This document shows, one piece after another, positions 20,307 to 32,899 of a stretch of 64,000 nt of DNA. The position numbers and the translations under genes are program-made. How positions within the stretch are numbered: the first letter of the stretch is position 1; the number at the start of each line of letters is the position of its first letter. Location: assembly GCF_000143415.4 (NCBI RefSeq), contig NW_003314315.1, positions 819,991 to 883,990 of the forward strand, written 5' to 3'. Under the pieces are notes generated by a model. The model searched no databases. It worked only from the letters and a program-made list of their open reading frames with translations, and was not told the DNA's origin. Source of the stretch: Selaginella moellendorffii. Its lineage: Eukaryota; Streptophyta; Lycopodiopsida; Selaginellales; Selaginellaceae.

Positions 20307-22086
20307 ATGCGCAGGGCTCTTCGCCTGGGACGAAGTGCCGCAGTGATCCACAGGTAACATAGACTCGCTTCTGCGCTCTTGATGCGATTCTTGCCCCGGC
20401 AGGAACGATTTCTTGGTTTTCCAGCCGAAATCTGGCCTCGCGCGCGCGCATTCCACGCTGCTGCTGCATCGATCGCCGGGATTCCAGTGTAATATCAAGA
20501 ATGTGGGACTCCGGATGCTCCAATCCAGGCGCTATGTGTCCGAGACCGAGGAAGAGGAGGAGGAATCGCCAGACGGCGATGACGATTTGGATGAGAATCA
20601 AGAATGGCCGACGGCGGAATTGCCCGGCGATTGCGTGGATGACCAGGTTCTCATCCTCTGGGAGCCCAACGCGGAGGACACTTACGTGCAAACTCTCGCC
20701 CCCCTGTGGAAGAGAATCCTGCGAGCGCTTCCACAGAGCCAGCACAACGTGGTGGAGATGATCCAGGAGTGGAGTGCCAGTGATTCGCGCTACTTCCGTG
20801 CTTACAACAGCGATCGCTTGAGGAGCTATCTAAGAGTTATCATCGCAAGGCTGCGACGAAGAAGCCGGTTCTTGCAAGCTCTACAGGTGAGCTCTCGGAT
20901 TTATTTTTTTCTTTCTTCTCGGTTTCTTCTACAACGTGTTTTCTCTTCACGCAGATATCAAACTGGATGTTTCACGACAGGAGATTCACAGTCGCTACGC
21001 AAGATCTCGTGATGCGTTTGTACCTGACGAGTCGATCTGGGCTTTTCGAGGAGGCCGAGAAGATCCTAGCGGAAGTTCACTTCACGCAGCGCAACGAATG
21101 GGCATACTTGGCGCTGCTCTCCGGGTATGCTAGCAGGAGGCACGTAACGAGAGCCGAGAAGCTGTGGAGGAGGATGAAAGAACGAGGATTGACGAAGAGC
21201 CCGCACGGCTACAACAACATGCTCATCATGTACAAGCGGAAGAAGCTCCACTCCAGGCTCCGCCAGCTCTTCGTGGAGATGGTGCTCTCCGGAGTAGTTC
21301 CCGATGCCACGACTTTTCTGGTGATTCTCAGCGCTCGAGAACAGATTGGTGGCTTCCAGGGGATCGAGAAGCGAGCTCGTCATGCCATGGCGAACTTGGA
21401 GATTCTAAATCTCCCGTGGTTCACCATGGAGGTGGTGATGCGAGTCTACGGCTTCCTCGGTGACTTGGAAGGGGGTGGAAAGGATGTGGAAGAGAGTCCA
21501 GCGGAGGTCCAGCCTCCATCACACGTCCTTCTTGTGTGCGATAGAGGCCTTCAGCATGGCCGGGGCGATGGGAACTTCCGAGGCCATTTTCCAGAAGACG
21601 GGAAACGAGACCAAGGACTCTGATCTTCAGCGGCACTACGTGATGATCGAGGCCTACTGCCGGGAAGGGATGACAGGCAAGGCTCAAGGATTGCTGAGAA
21701 AGCTGATTGCCAAGGGTCGGTCTCCAGCACCGTTTGCTTTCAACTCCATCATCCAGTGCTTCCTGAAGGACAAGCAACTCGACCGAGCTCTGGAGCTGTT
21801 CTACGTTTCCTTGAACCGGTTTGGGACAAGGCAGACATTGGCTCTGGGACCGTCCATTCTGGGAATCATGGAAGTATACGCTAAAGCCGGAGACGTGAAC
21901 GCTGCCGAGCAGATCGTCCACAAGTGCCAAGAGTGCCACTACTTTTCGGACGTGAGGCTGTACAACGCACTGCTCAAGGTGTATCTCAACTCTCAAGTCC
22001 CAGCAACGGGCATTGAAGATCGTTTCAGGGATTGCCTGATGCAAGGTGACACTGAATCGCTAGAGCTGCTGAGGAAGGCATTTTAG
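20307..22086 (+). CDS. P-class PPR protein with a 1-nt frameshift
   Basis: Exons 20307-20353, 20403-20886 and 20955-22086, with introns of 49 and 68 bp. The N-terminus (MRRALRLGRSAAVI) looks like a mitochondrial presequence, followed by an acidic Glu/Asp stretch. PPR motifs begin after ISNW at the third exon and run to the end (for example YNNMLIMYKRKKLHSRLRQL, then LYNALLKVYLNSQVP). The frame shifts by one base in a G5 run at 21471-21475: before it the protein continues in one frame, after it the PPR pattern continues in another. A G4 run would keep a single frame. This may be a sequencing error, an allele, or a young pseudogene. It is divergent from the PPR gene at 18331-20137. Confidence 0.82.
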
Positions 22087-24600
22087 GGGTCCGCCAAGCT
22101 GTAATGAATACATCTAAAATATCTAAGATATTCTCTAATCTGACAGCTACCCTTAAACTTTCTCTAACAAATTTCTCTTATACCTAAGTCAAACGCAAAT
22201 GGGAATCTTTTCTTGTTTGTATTTTCTCCATTGATATTTATTTATATGTACAATGCTCATGGAGGGTCTTGAGAACTTTGCTCACTCATTGGCCAACTCT
22301 TTCTTTTCAGATTAGAATTTAAACTTGTCACTCCATTGCATACTCCTCTCTTATCCACTACAGCTTTAAGGATACCTGGCCACCTTGGACAAACAATCTC
22401 CACTTCAAACAGCCTTTCCAACCATCACATTTTATATTTTTTAATCTTATACAATGCCATGTTTGATGCTTTGCTCAAGTGCACCTTAATCTTGGCCTAT
22501 AAAACAAACTCACACAGTGAAGAAACTCATAACTTTAAATTTTCCTCTTAGTTTCTATGAAGTAGCTTTTAGTTGTTTGTGAGATGAAAAAAGAAGATAT
22601 GCTAGCTCAAGTTCTCTTCTTGATATTGTTCAACAAAATATACTAGATTGGAATTGAATCTTCAACATTACCAACTTTTTATGGTTTCATGAGTGATAAA
22701 GCACAAATAAATTGGTGAGCTATTAAAGCCATTTACAATGGTGGTCTAGGCAAAATTATAGTTAGTTGTAAGAGGAGTTTCCCTTTCCACTGGGTGCAAA
22801 GTTTACATAAGTATATAGAGAAATATATTTAAGTAAAATACTGTGATAAGCATAAGCAATTATGTTTGAATTAAAAGTTGCAAACACTTTGAAGGATGTA
22901 GAGAAGTAATACAAATTCATTTTATTATAATGATTAAAAATAAATTCTTATAAAAAGCAAAACTACAAATTTGTCTAATATAGTAGTTTATTTGTTTATA
23001 AACTAAGGGACATTAATTTCTCAGGTGAACAAGCTAGTTCATTTCAATGTTTTTATTAATTCTTTCTCTCTTATAAATAAGTTTTGAAACAAATGTTGCC
23101 CAAGTGCCTAATAAGTCTTACAAAATTTTATTATGCAATTTAGTTATTAAAAATAAGTAACACATCTTTCTAATCCCAAACTCACTATAGAATTGACTTT
23201 AAATTATTTTGGAGTACAATCTCTAGCAAAATTAATTAAGAAACTTGAAACTGTCATAATAAAATAATGTGCAAGTCAGTTGATATAATTGGTAAATTAA
23301 CATCGTCTTAAGTATGAGTATATATAACCAGATCAGTGTTCCTAGGCAACTAAGAGCAATAGTCCTTCTAGGTTAAAGAATAAAAGATATATAAAATTGA
23401 CTAAGCTATACTTTAATTTGAAGTAAAATCTACTATCAAGTGTTTTATTTCGATTGGAGGAAAATGTGGTAAGTAAGCTATTAGAGCAATTTTATGCACT
23501 CAACCTTTTTTTTTTTAGAGATAATGTCAATATAAAGACCCTCCACAACATTTTAATTAGGTTATTTGATTTTATTCAATAAAAGCTCTTTACATATGGT
23601 TTGTTGCAATATAGGTTATCCAAAAATTAGAGCACATACCACATATTTGACAATTAAATAAGGGATGAACTTGGCAAATTTGGACAATGGTTTAGAATTT
23701 GAAAATTTTAATAGTCCTAATTTAATCATTGCTATTGCATTATTAATATTGTGCTAAAATATATATTGAATATAATGTATTTATTTATAGATATTTCTAG
23801 AGATTATCACAGTTTTTCTAACTGAGTTTAAGTATATCTTACAATTAGCTTATGCTATAAAGTTCATATGTATAGTATTTTTTAAGATATTTTTATTTTA
23901 TTTTATTAAAATAATACAATTTAGAATATTTATTTATTTATATAAATCTATATAGATATTTTAAATTAATCTTTAGCGATTAAGAATATTAAAGACTAAA
24001 AGCATAACAATACTATTTAGAACTTATTATTTTTTTTTACATGATATGGATTTTATTTTAGTTGGTAATCTAAATATAACACTGATAATTATTGATGAAA
24101 ATTCATGTGAATCAGAATGTTAATGAAGTTTGAACATTTAAATAATTTGCTAAGCGTTGCATATAGAAATGCTTGGTTTACTTAATACTAGTGCTATTCC
24201 TACTTATTAATCCAATTCATCAAATAAAAGTTTATAATTATAACCATGTTTATAATTTATAAACACAAGATTAATCTAAATGAATAACAACAGTAGAATA
24301 TCCTAGAATATCCAAGTATATTCTAGGTATAGTTTAGGTATTGGAGAGCTAGACAAAGCCAAGGAACTCAAAGCCCAAAAGTGTTGCTTGGGTCTTGTTG
24401 CTGGCTGTTTGCCAAGAGATTCACAAAGATCCCTAGTGTGGAGCTCAAGCTACCTAGAGACTCTCAGCACTAGGGTTCGTGTATGGTTGAATTTTTATGT
24501 GTTGATTAGCCAGAATTATATTAACTTAATTTTGTTACCATTAAGATAGGGCTTGCATTCTTTCTATCAGTTATGAAGAGGCTACAAGAGTATGGGGACT
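22087..24600. other. AT-rich intergenic stretch
   Basis: About 2.5 kb with very high AT content, many short A/T runs and no supported frame. I see no repeats longer than microsatellite scale and no transposon ends. Confidence 0.6.
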
Positions 24601-24620
24601 GAAGTTTTGCAACACTTAAC

Positions 24621-25194
24621 ATCACCACCAAAGAAAAGCACAAGAAGGTGAAGTTGTTATACGATTCTTTGCTACTGGAAAATAAACCTATGCTAGTGTT
24701 AGACATGGACAAGACATTAATCTATGCCCACAAAGCCACAATGTCCTCTTCAATGGGAAAACTATTCCACTTAAGCACTACCTTGTTGCAAAGAGGTTAA
24801 GTGTGAATAACTTTTTAAAAGAGATGAGTAAGATATATGAAATTGTGGTTTTTACTCAAGCAATGAAGCCATATGTAGACAAAATCTTGGATAGGCTTGA
24901 CCCAGTTGGGAATATTTTTCATCATCTATACAAAGATTTATGCTTGCTTAAGGAAGTCAGAGGGAAAAAGCTTGTAAAAAATCTTTTGAGACTAGGGTAG
25001 GACCTCAAACACACAGTGATTGTGGACAACAAGTCAAAATCCTTTTGCTTGTAGCTTAACAATGGAATTGTCATTCGTGCATTCAAAAATAAGAAAGGGC
25101 ATAAGTATTATGAATTGAAGACGATAAGCAATTTTCTTAAGAAAATTGTAAGTATTGAAGATGTAACACAAGCATTGGAGAAGCTAAAATGTTA
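24621..25194 (+). pseudogene. FCP1/SCP-like (NLI-interacting factor) phosphatase relic
   Basis: Reading on the plus strand gives a HAD-type phosphatase of the FCP1/SCP group. The DMDKT active-site motif lies at about 24701 (family form DxDxT). It is followed by VVFTQAMKPYVDKILDRLDP and an IVDN motif with a downstream Phe-Lys-Asn stretch. These enzymes remove phosphate from proteins such as the RNA polymerase II tail. Several in-frame stops (for example near 24798, 24998 and 25052) break the frame, and no intron signals explain them. An A10 run follows the last stop and there are no introns, so a retrocopied origin is possible but not shown. Confidence 0.75.
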
Positions 25195-25373
25195 GAAAAA
25201 AAAAAGAAACTCATGTAAAGATATAGCTCTACTGTTTATGCTGTAACACTGCTCACTCTAAATCGATTGTGCATTGTTTCCCTCATGAAAACAATGGCCA
25301 ATAATCATAATTAGAAAAGCATCTCCTGAGTAATAGCATTCATTATTTGAAAGCCAATCGATAATTGTGATAC

Positions 25374-26110
25374 TTAAGCAGCAGCGTCATCCACAGAGAG
25401 CCAATCGATATACTTTTGCAGAGAGAATTCGATGCAGCTCTTTGCATTCTCTTCAATCTATGCACCATAGAGCCTCTCAAAATCCCATGGCTCGATTAAC
25501 TGGCCTATCCTTTTAGCATGGCTTGACAAGAGTGGTACATACTCATTATGCTCACTGTTTTGTTGTCCATCCCCACCTACAAATCAAACATGGAGTGAGG
25601 AAAACAAAATGAAAACAAAGTTTGTAAACGAGAGAAGTTTATACCAGTAAGATATCTCCCATGAATAAAACACCCCTCTCTTGAGCTCCATGAGACCAGT
25701 GGAGGATTTGAGCACCAGCAAAATGGCCACCTAAATGTAAAAGAGTGAGTCCCTCCAAAACTTAACGTTTTCGTGCTGGTAAACCACCCATTTCTTATCC
25801 CTGCCAAAGTATTACAGAAAGATCGAAATGAAAGAGAGAAACAAAGGTAGACAATACCATTCGTGGATATATACCGGGACACCTCCCAAAGCCTCGCTCC
25901 ATCAAGAGTCTGTGCTGTAGTAATGCGGGTGAGAGATGGCAATCGCTCTCAATCCAACTAGTGACTTGATTATTAGAAATGAGATGCAGTCCCACAGTAT
26001 GTGTCCCTCTATCAAAAACATAAGAACCATAAAAAATGCACAACTGCCAGAGTCTGGATGAGAAACGCACGCTGTCCAATTCCAAACTTTGGAAAGGTTA
26101 TGATCTCGAA
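25374..26110 (-). pseudogene. Metallo-beta-lactamase-fold protein relic
   Basis: Minus-strand pieces in several frames match a plant MBL-fold hydrolase. The block GGHFAGAQILHW followed by RGVLFMGDIL near 25660-25740 is the second half of the metal site (H and D ligands). The last part reads HAKRIGQLIEPWDFERLYGA, then a TAG in place of the usual Trp, then IEENAK and KYIDWLSV to a stop at 25374. Upstream lies a block reading RTHTVGLHLISNNQVTSW. The frame jumps and the nonsense codon mark it as decayed. The family resembles the plant MBL proteins of the Arabidopsis At4g33540 type, recalled from motif layout. Confidence 0.65.
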
Positions 26111-26239
26111 GACCTGCGGCTCATGCTTCTTGAAACCATTGCGAAACTGCAATCTCATCTTGCTCATGGACGTCCATGCCTGGCCTCCCTAAATCTAGAA
26201 GTCAGAAAACCTCGAGGGCAAAAATCTTAGATGGGCATA

Positions 26240-27000
26240 CCTGGAACGAACTGGTGATCATCGGAGCAAATAATACAGGAGCCTTGGGAGGATGTTGGAG
26301 GGAACTCCACCCCAGAAGTCTTACAAATATGACCACGTATGGAGCGTGTGCCTCCAGAAGTTTGAAATCCGAGAGTGTTAACAGAATTTTCATGGTGTCG
26401 TTGTAGAAAGCAACAACGTTGTGAATTTCTTAGAAACATTAAGAGATAACCAAGATCTTAGTAGAAGGACAAACTTCAAAAACTTTTTGAAACTCAAGGA
26501 GAAAGATCGACAGACCTTGAGACCCTCTGGAGATAGACAAGCCAAGCCTCCTGTTTGAGCGGTGTTGGACGCTCCATTGAAGCAAGTGCATATAACACGG
26601 TTAAAGATGTTTCTTACTGGAAATCCATCGGTATAGAGCAGCTGATCGGGGACGATTGTCAGGTAGAACGCAGCGTATTTGGGGAGATCCAGTCTCTATG
26701 ATCACCTGCGCGAGAATTTCACTCGTTTAGTTCTAAATGACTTTTCTTGTACCTGTAGATGGTCTTAGGACAGTCGTTCGATACGTAGATCGTATAGTAG
26801 ATGTGCATTTCATGTAGTCAGTGCTGTCCTTTTGGAAAGTGCTGGTTTGTCCGATCATCAACATAACCGAAAACACTTTTTGCTGTGAAACAACTGGAAA
26901 AGAAAAAGCAAGAAGAGAGCAAACGGACAAAGAGCTTATCGGATAGGATGGATCTTGCACTGCCGCTGAGACGCTCAACCCAAACGTAAGCTGCGCAAAA
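26240..27000 (-). pseudogene. LL-diaminopimelate aminotransferase (AGD2/ALD1 type) relic
   Basis: Fragments in order on the minus strand follow LL-diaminopimelate aminotransferase, a PLP enzyme of lysine synthesis (AGD2) or pipecolate-based immunity (ALD1). VQDPSYP lies near 26950. MIGQTSTFQKDSTDYMKC follows near 26820-26860, then TIYVSNDCPKTIY. A long match near 26560-26660 ([34 protein letters not shown]) is followed by [12 protein letters not shown] and APYVVIF. Reading frames change between blocks and the PLP-lysine region (SFSK) is lost in a garbled stretch, so this is a pseudogene. Its distal end lies next to the MBL relic on the same strand. Confidence 0.75.
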
Positions 27001-28500
27001 CATTAGGAGATGATATCTATCGCCCGATAAACCAGCCTGCTCTCTGGGAAAGTTGTGTCCAGGATGACGAGTTTGGCTCCGGGACTAGACAAAGACAAGA
27101 TGATAGAGCTGTCAATTCATGAGCTTGCTGAACATACCGAGTTCTAAACCAATGCAAACACAGAAAGAACAAGAACCCACACTACGCAACTGATGGAGTA
27201 GAATTTTGTATGTGCATGTTCTTCCTGCTTTCTTGGGCTATCACGTTTGTTGGTTGTTCTTTGAAGTTAAAACTCGCTAGTCCATTTCCATTTCCGCTGT
27301 TCTTATAATCGTTGTGAGTTTTTATGGTATCAGGTGGAACGCGAGCAGTTTTCTAGCAACGTATAGGTTGTGGAGCAAGTGGCCAGGTTTAGAGACTGCT
27401 CCGAAAACCACCAATTAAGATTAGTTGCAGCACAACCATGAAAAGTTGAGCGGTGACCGTGGATCGAACACGTGGTCTTCAGTCTGATGCTTTCCCGAGC
27501 TTAATAACATCAGTCCAATTCACAGCAATTCTTATTTGTCACGCTCAAACTCCATCAAACCCGGAGGATCCACTCCCAGATGTTGTACAGTGGCTACTCC
27601 ATCTTCAATCTCTTCCCAGCATCTGTGAGATCTTCTAACGAATGGCAACAACTTTCAGATGAGATTTCCTGGGGCAGCTCCGAGCAGTAGGACCGCGATG
27701 CGCGTTCTCTGTGATCGCCCCAATCTATTGTCATCGAAGCCGAAACGGGCATTTGTATGAAGCTCAATATGCCGTCCTTGATCAGTGAATCACTTGGACC
27801 GGATGATAAATAGCATTTGCCTCGAACGGGCATCTGGACGAACTTGGATATCTGTTTCTCTTTGGGTTATGACTATGGATTACGACGCTTCAAAGACTTA
27901 TCAACATAAGAACATCAATTTTAATTTTTTTGGATCTTAAGAAGATTTCAACTTACTGCATCCTAAGACCAACGACAAGAATGTTGTTGCTGAAACATTG
28001 CTGGCGACCTGTTTGGTTTCAGTTTCTCCTCCCGGAAGTTTAAGAAGAAGCGGCTGCTCAACCGGCTGCTGGCACAAGAACCGTCTCGGGCATGGTCGGG
28101 AATAACTGCGAAAGGTAAACTCTTTACCCAAAGCTGTGGAATCTACTTAACGCAAGATTTGCAGATTCCATCCCGAAAAGTGACTCAAATGTAATGGATG
28201 CTACTGTATTCACGAGATACTACAGACTTTTAGCAAGAATCTGGACCAGAGCTCCAGCACCGGGAAAAACAGTAGCAGTAGCAGCGAATCACTTCTGCAT
28301 CACCAATTGCCAGCAAGAACAAGTTGAAATGGAAAAAGACAAGTCAAGCTTCCATCAAATAAATAAATAAATAATAGTTATGTAGAATCACTATTAAAGG
28401 TCACCATTTAACTTCCACCCCACTTATCAGAAAGGGGAGTGCTGTGGTATGGGCAGAGAGGAATGGTGTGCCCGAGTCCACACCATTGCGTTTCGGAATT
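27001..28500. other. Intergenic stretch, possible unidentified exon near 27594-27833
   Basis: No gene is supported. A minus-strand frame at 27594-27833 has fair codon use (MPVRGKCYLSSG and onward) but no match I recognise and no clear splice partners. Confidence 0.4.
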
Positions 28501-28504
28501 TAGA

Positions 28505-29767
28505 GAACCGGTTAGCTTCTCATGTTTGTCTCGATCTCGTTCTTCAAGGCCCGAAGGCTGGCGTCCTTGGGGGCCTTTTTCTATAGCTTGATCGCACAAG
28601 CTCAATCCTTCACGAAGCTTCTCCAGTTCAATTGCAGCTTTTGCGCCTCGAAACATTGCCTGGAGGTACTAACCGCTGAATCAATGTAAATGCTAGGATC
28701 AACGGACGTTACCTTGACATTGGACGAATTACCACGCAGTCCACACCGGGCGTTTTCAAAGGCGTGCCTGTAATTGGCCATTTTGAGATGAACTTGTGCT
28801 CCGTTTGAGAGCAGCACCGATTTCTCCTGCTCCAGATTGGTCTGCGCAATTGTCCGAGTGTACCGATCCAGCGCACTCTCGTATTCTCCCCGATCATAGA
28901 ATGTCTTACCTTCAGCCTAGAAACAAGAAAGACACCCTCGGAAACAACTCATGGAGATTATCTGTCACCTGCAATTCTGATACACTGGGTTCCATTCCCA
29001 TGGCCTCCTCGTCCACACACATGAGCGCCATGAGAGCTCGGAATCCACCGCCAACCTTGTTACGCTTCCAGACATTCAACAGCTGAACTGTGCTTTCAAC
29101 CGGGAAAAGAGATCCTGCCACGAACTTGAAAATCTCAAACTCTCCCCACGTTGCAACGGCGCCAAGCGCAAACTTCCTGGTGGGATGCATCTCGAAGACG
29201 CGATCTTGCATCGCATACATGAGCCCCCCAAGCGCATCCTGATAGTCTTTGTCGTTATGATCTCCCAGGGCGCAGACGTGCATGATACACACCACATTCC
29301 CTTCAGCGGAGCGATCATAGAAGACGGTGTTGTCCTCTTTCTTGAAGTGGGACTTGACAGGCGCAGACGATGACACGATGGCATCCAGCATCCTCTCATA
29401 GAGCAAAGCTTCACTTGGAATTTCTATCGAGTAGAACTCGCGCCTGAACTCCGCTACAGTTCTCATCTCCAACGTCCGCCTTGGAGAAGTAGAGACTCAG
29501 ATCCCTGCTGGGTCTCGGGTCTCGATGCCATCTGGTTGTACTGGCGTGCTGCAGCAATGTTCCGCTTGAGATCCGCTGCAAACCATTTCGAGAAATCTTA
29601 GATGATCGCTCGCTGGGCATTTTCTTACCTGGAGCGAGAAGACCTCTAGCTTTGAAGGCGTCGCTCGCTTTCTCGCTCAAGCCACGGAGATCCTCATACG
29701 TCCACTGTTTCAGAGTCACGTCACTGTAGATCTTAAGCGCCACCACTTTCCCCCACGAAAACTTCAT
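28505..29767 (-). pseudogene. TPR-domain protein of unknown family, frameshifted
   Basis: Spliced coding blocks lie on the minus strand. A first exon starts at ATG 29767 and ends at 29629; its acceptor partner starts at 29575. A long block (about 29472-28965) ends VSELQ before a short GT-AG intron. Then comes a clear TPR block, GEYESALDRYTRTIA and SVLLSNGAQVHLKMANYRHA, another short intron, and AMFRGAKAAIELEKLREGLS. The TPR region recalls TTC4/Cns1-type co-chaperones, but the N-terminal block is unknown to me. One-base frame changes occur near 29480 and near 28575, where the preferred reading KDASLRALKNEIE lies in another frame. It may be decayed, or carry sequencing errors. Confidence 0.5.
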
Positions 29768-32220
29768 CCACTACTCTTTCCACGCTCATGCTCAAGAACC
29801 CTAACTTCGCTAGCATCAGAGGAAAAGTAAAATAGTTTGGTAGGAAGAATGATTTTGTGACCTTGGATGATGCTGAACCGAGATCAAACAGTGATGGGCA
29901 CTTTACGAGGAGGCTGTGGACCAGTTTGCAGGGCGAGTTGAGAATGTCTTCCATTGCCAGATGCAGCACCAATCCATCATCTGTGCAGAGGGTGAGTTCT
30001 TCAGGTTCCAACGGGAAATGTTGACTAAGTGACCATCTAGTCTACTGGTGTTATGCGTTTGAACTTGGACCATCGTCATTGTCTCCCGTGGCTGGACTGA
30101 TGTGGGAGAGCCAGCATCGTCAATTCCTTTACATGAAATTGGAGTAACTGCCATACAGCTAAGTTTGCAAGCGTTAACTCTCTGGAGTATGCTCCTGTGG
30201 GAGACAAGGAGACGGGACCCAATGACCCAGAACTGACTCAGTTATAGTATGTTTTATTCTCTTATTTACGTTGTCATGATCCATCCTGGAAACATTGGTG
30301 GCCACATGGAGCTGCTTGGACGTGAAGTGAGCTAGCTTGCCACTAGCAAAGTTGTTGCTCTTACTCTTGTGTTCTTGAGAATTCTTATGGCCAACACAGA
30401 ACTCCAATAGCACTTTCCAGTTCTTGAAATAAGTGGTACACCCTACACCCTTTGAGCCCATGTTTTGCCCAAACTCTCCCACCTTGATCTCCCCTGGAAT
30501 GCGCTAAAGGCATTACCCATGGCACTGTTGGGCAGGATCGCCTTCTTGGACCTCAGCTATCTTTCACCCATACCATATAAACCCTAAACCCTGGAATATA
30601 AATTGAAATTTTTACAATGTGGGATTATATTGTCACCACACACAAAACACACATATGTTTTTTTAATTGTGTCGGGATTGGGTAATTTGTGCATTTGTTG
30701 CCTTCCTTAACTTGCAAGTTTGTTGGATTCTCTACCACTTGGAACAATGTAGGTAAAGGAAATCGACAAAATGGATTTATAACTTCAAGAGAAGGATTGG
30801 CTTTGGTTGGGCTTAGGGGTCTACAGCTTGACCTTCTAGGCTGCTGGCAGTCAGCCTGAGCTACCTGTGCAGCGAGGGCAAGCCCCTGTGTGCCAACTTG
30901 GTGAGCATCAAACAATTGGCTCAAAACTGGAATGGACAAATTGTTTAATTAAAATAAAGCATTGTGATGGTTTTTATAGATGTTGACACAATATGATTTC
31001 TACCTAGTTCTTTGAATGTCAAAGTGAAGGAATTCAACCAAACGTAGGTAAATGGCAAGAGTAGCTATAACTCTCTTAAAGTAGCCAAATGCCTCATCAT
31101 CTAATTAGTGATGCGCATGAATGGATTAATGAGATTCCCATTGTCCCTATGTACTATTTAGTGAAACCACATCCAAGAGAACAAGCTTGGAAGAATCAAT
31201 GGGGAAAGAAGACTCTATTAAGCTTAACTCTAGTGTGACTTTGTCAACAGGGTTTTTATTCTTTAGCGTTTATAAAACTATAGAGTTTGGTTTCAACATG
31301 CTTGAAATTGAGAAAGACCATTTCAAGAGTGGGGGGATGGGGTGATGGAGATAAAGCCAAATTGGAACTTAAGTCTATGTCCATTGTAATCCAGATGGTC
31401 AAAGTCCTTCATGAGGAGCCCATAAACTTAAGAAGGTACATGTTTTGTCATTTTTGGACAAGTATTGCTAAAGCCATAGTGGTGGTTTCCATGTCCATAT
31501 TATCTTCACCAACCTTGCCTTCATGTCTAAAGAAGGGCCACAAAGGTCTTTCCTTGGCAATCTTTTCTTCATCTCCTTTTTTGATAATTGTGTCAAGTAG
31601 GGTTGCTAGTGAGATGAATAATTGACGATGATAGTATATCTAAATTTCATTCTATGATCATATACGATACAATATATATCCCTCTATTGCCACTATGTCA
31701 GGTCCCATTTTAATTTGTCCATTATCTATTCAAAACTAATAATATCATTTCTCTGGTATAGCCAGGCCTATGTTTGTTATCTTTTCCATTTGGATAACAC
31801 AAATTAAATTGGCATGATGTAGATCTAGGAGTTCCTTATATTCAGAGGTGAGGATGGGGAATAGCCTTCTAGCATATCCTGCCTTGAAAATTTGTCCAAA
31901 GGGTATATTGGGAGGGCATAAATGATATTGCCATTTAGCTTCCACCAAGTCTTTTACAATTTGGATATCTTGGAACATGATATGAAAATTTCAAACCATC
32001 TTCCACCTCGTCAAACAATCATGCTTGGAGGCATTATAGCTGCCTAAGACCCCTTTCCATTGGTTTATCCAATCACAATTGTTGGTTGTCTAGTTTTCTT
32101 AGATCATAATACGAAGGTGTATAATCCCACCTTATGTAGGTTCTAGAAAGTCTAATCTAGGCTACACTCTTCCAATTCTTTGAGCATTTTTCCATTTACC
32201 TAGACTAGCCTTTGCAGATA
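29768..32220. other. Intergenic stretch with no firm gene
   Basis: A minus-strand block at about 29880-30010 reads TLCTDDGLVLHLAMEDILN and looks coding, so it may be an upstream exon of the TPR gene. The rest is AT-rich without recognisable features. Confidence 0.4.
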
Positions 32221-32221
32221 A

Positions 32222-32601
32222 CAGACCACTTATTAACCACAGTTGAATAACATTTTCCCATTTGCTTAGAACCACTTATTAACTATAGCTGGATAACATT
32301 TTCTTGTTTATCTAGAACCACTTATTCAATTAAGGTTGGTCCAACTATTCTTTGGAGTGGGGCCATTTTCCCATCTTGTATTTGAATTGACTCTATACTT
32401 TGAAAAGTTTTCTTGAAAAAGTGGTAAAGAAATGGTTCTAGATAAATGGGAAAAGTGGTTAACAAGTGGTTCTAGATAAACAGGAAAATGGGAAAACTTC
32501 CTATTAATCATAGCTAAACAACATTTTCTTACCTGGACTAATCTAGCTATTCTTTGGAGTGGGGCCATTTTCACATTAACTTGCATTTGAATTGACTCTA
32601 T
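32222..32601. repeat. Direct and inverted repeat cluster
   Basis: Near-tandem units around ACCACTTATTAAC at 32222-32340 are mirrored by reverse-complement units at about 32432-32500 (AAGTGGTTCTAGATAAAC). A direct repeat around CTATTCTTTGGAGTGGGGCC occurs at 32344-32396 and 32546-32601. It is probably a decayed transposon; the family is not recognised. Confidence 0.6.
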
Positions 32602-32639
32602 TCCTAAAGAAGAATCAAATCTATAAATGGATTTAAGAA

Positions 32640-32890
32640 TGTCAAAAAACTTTTAACATACTTAAGAATTCATTGATAAAAGCTCCAATACTTGCTTAAT
32701 CAAACTAGAGCAAAGACTTCAACATTTAAGTTGATGCCTCTGACTATGTAATAGGAGCAATTCATTCACAACAATAAGAAAACCTCAAAAATTGACCAAT
32801 CTACTATACCAGTCAAAAACTCAATTCAGCTAAAATGAACTACACCATTACAGAAAAAGAAGCTTTTGGAGCATAAGAGTCCACAACCTA
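32640..32890 (+). pseudogene. Gypsy RNase H relic
   Basis: The plus strand reads FKVDASDYVIGAIHSQ, then PIYYTSQKLNSAKMNYT and ITEKEAFGA: the core of a Ty3/gypsy RNase H domain (catalytic D in VDAS and E in TEKE). Stops and frame changes abound. No LTRs can be assigned. Confidence 0.75.
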
Positions 32891-32899
32891 ATATTAACC

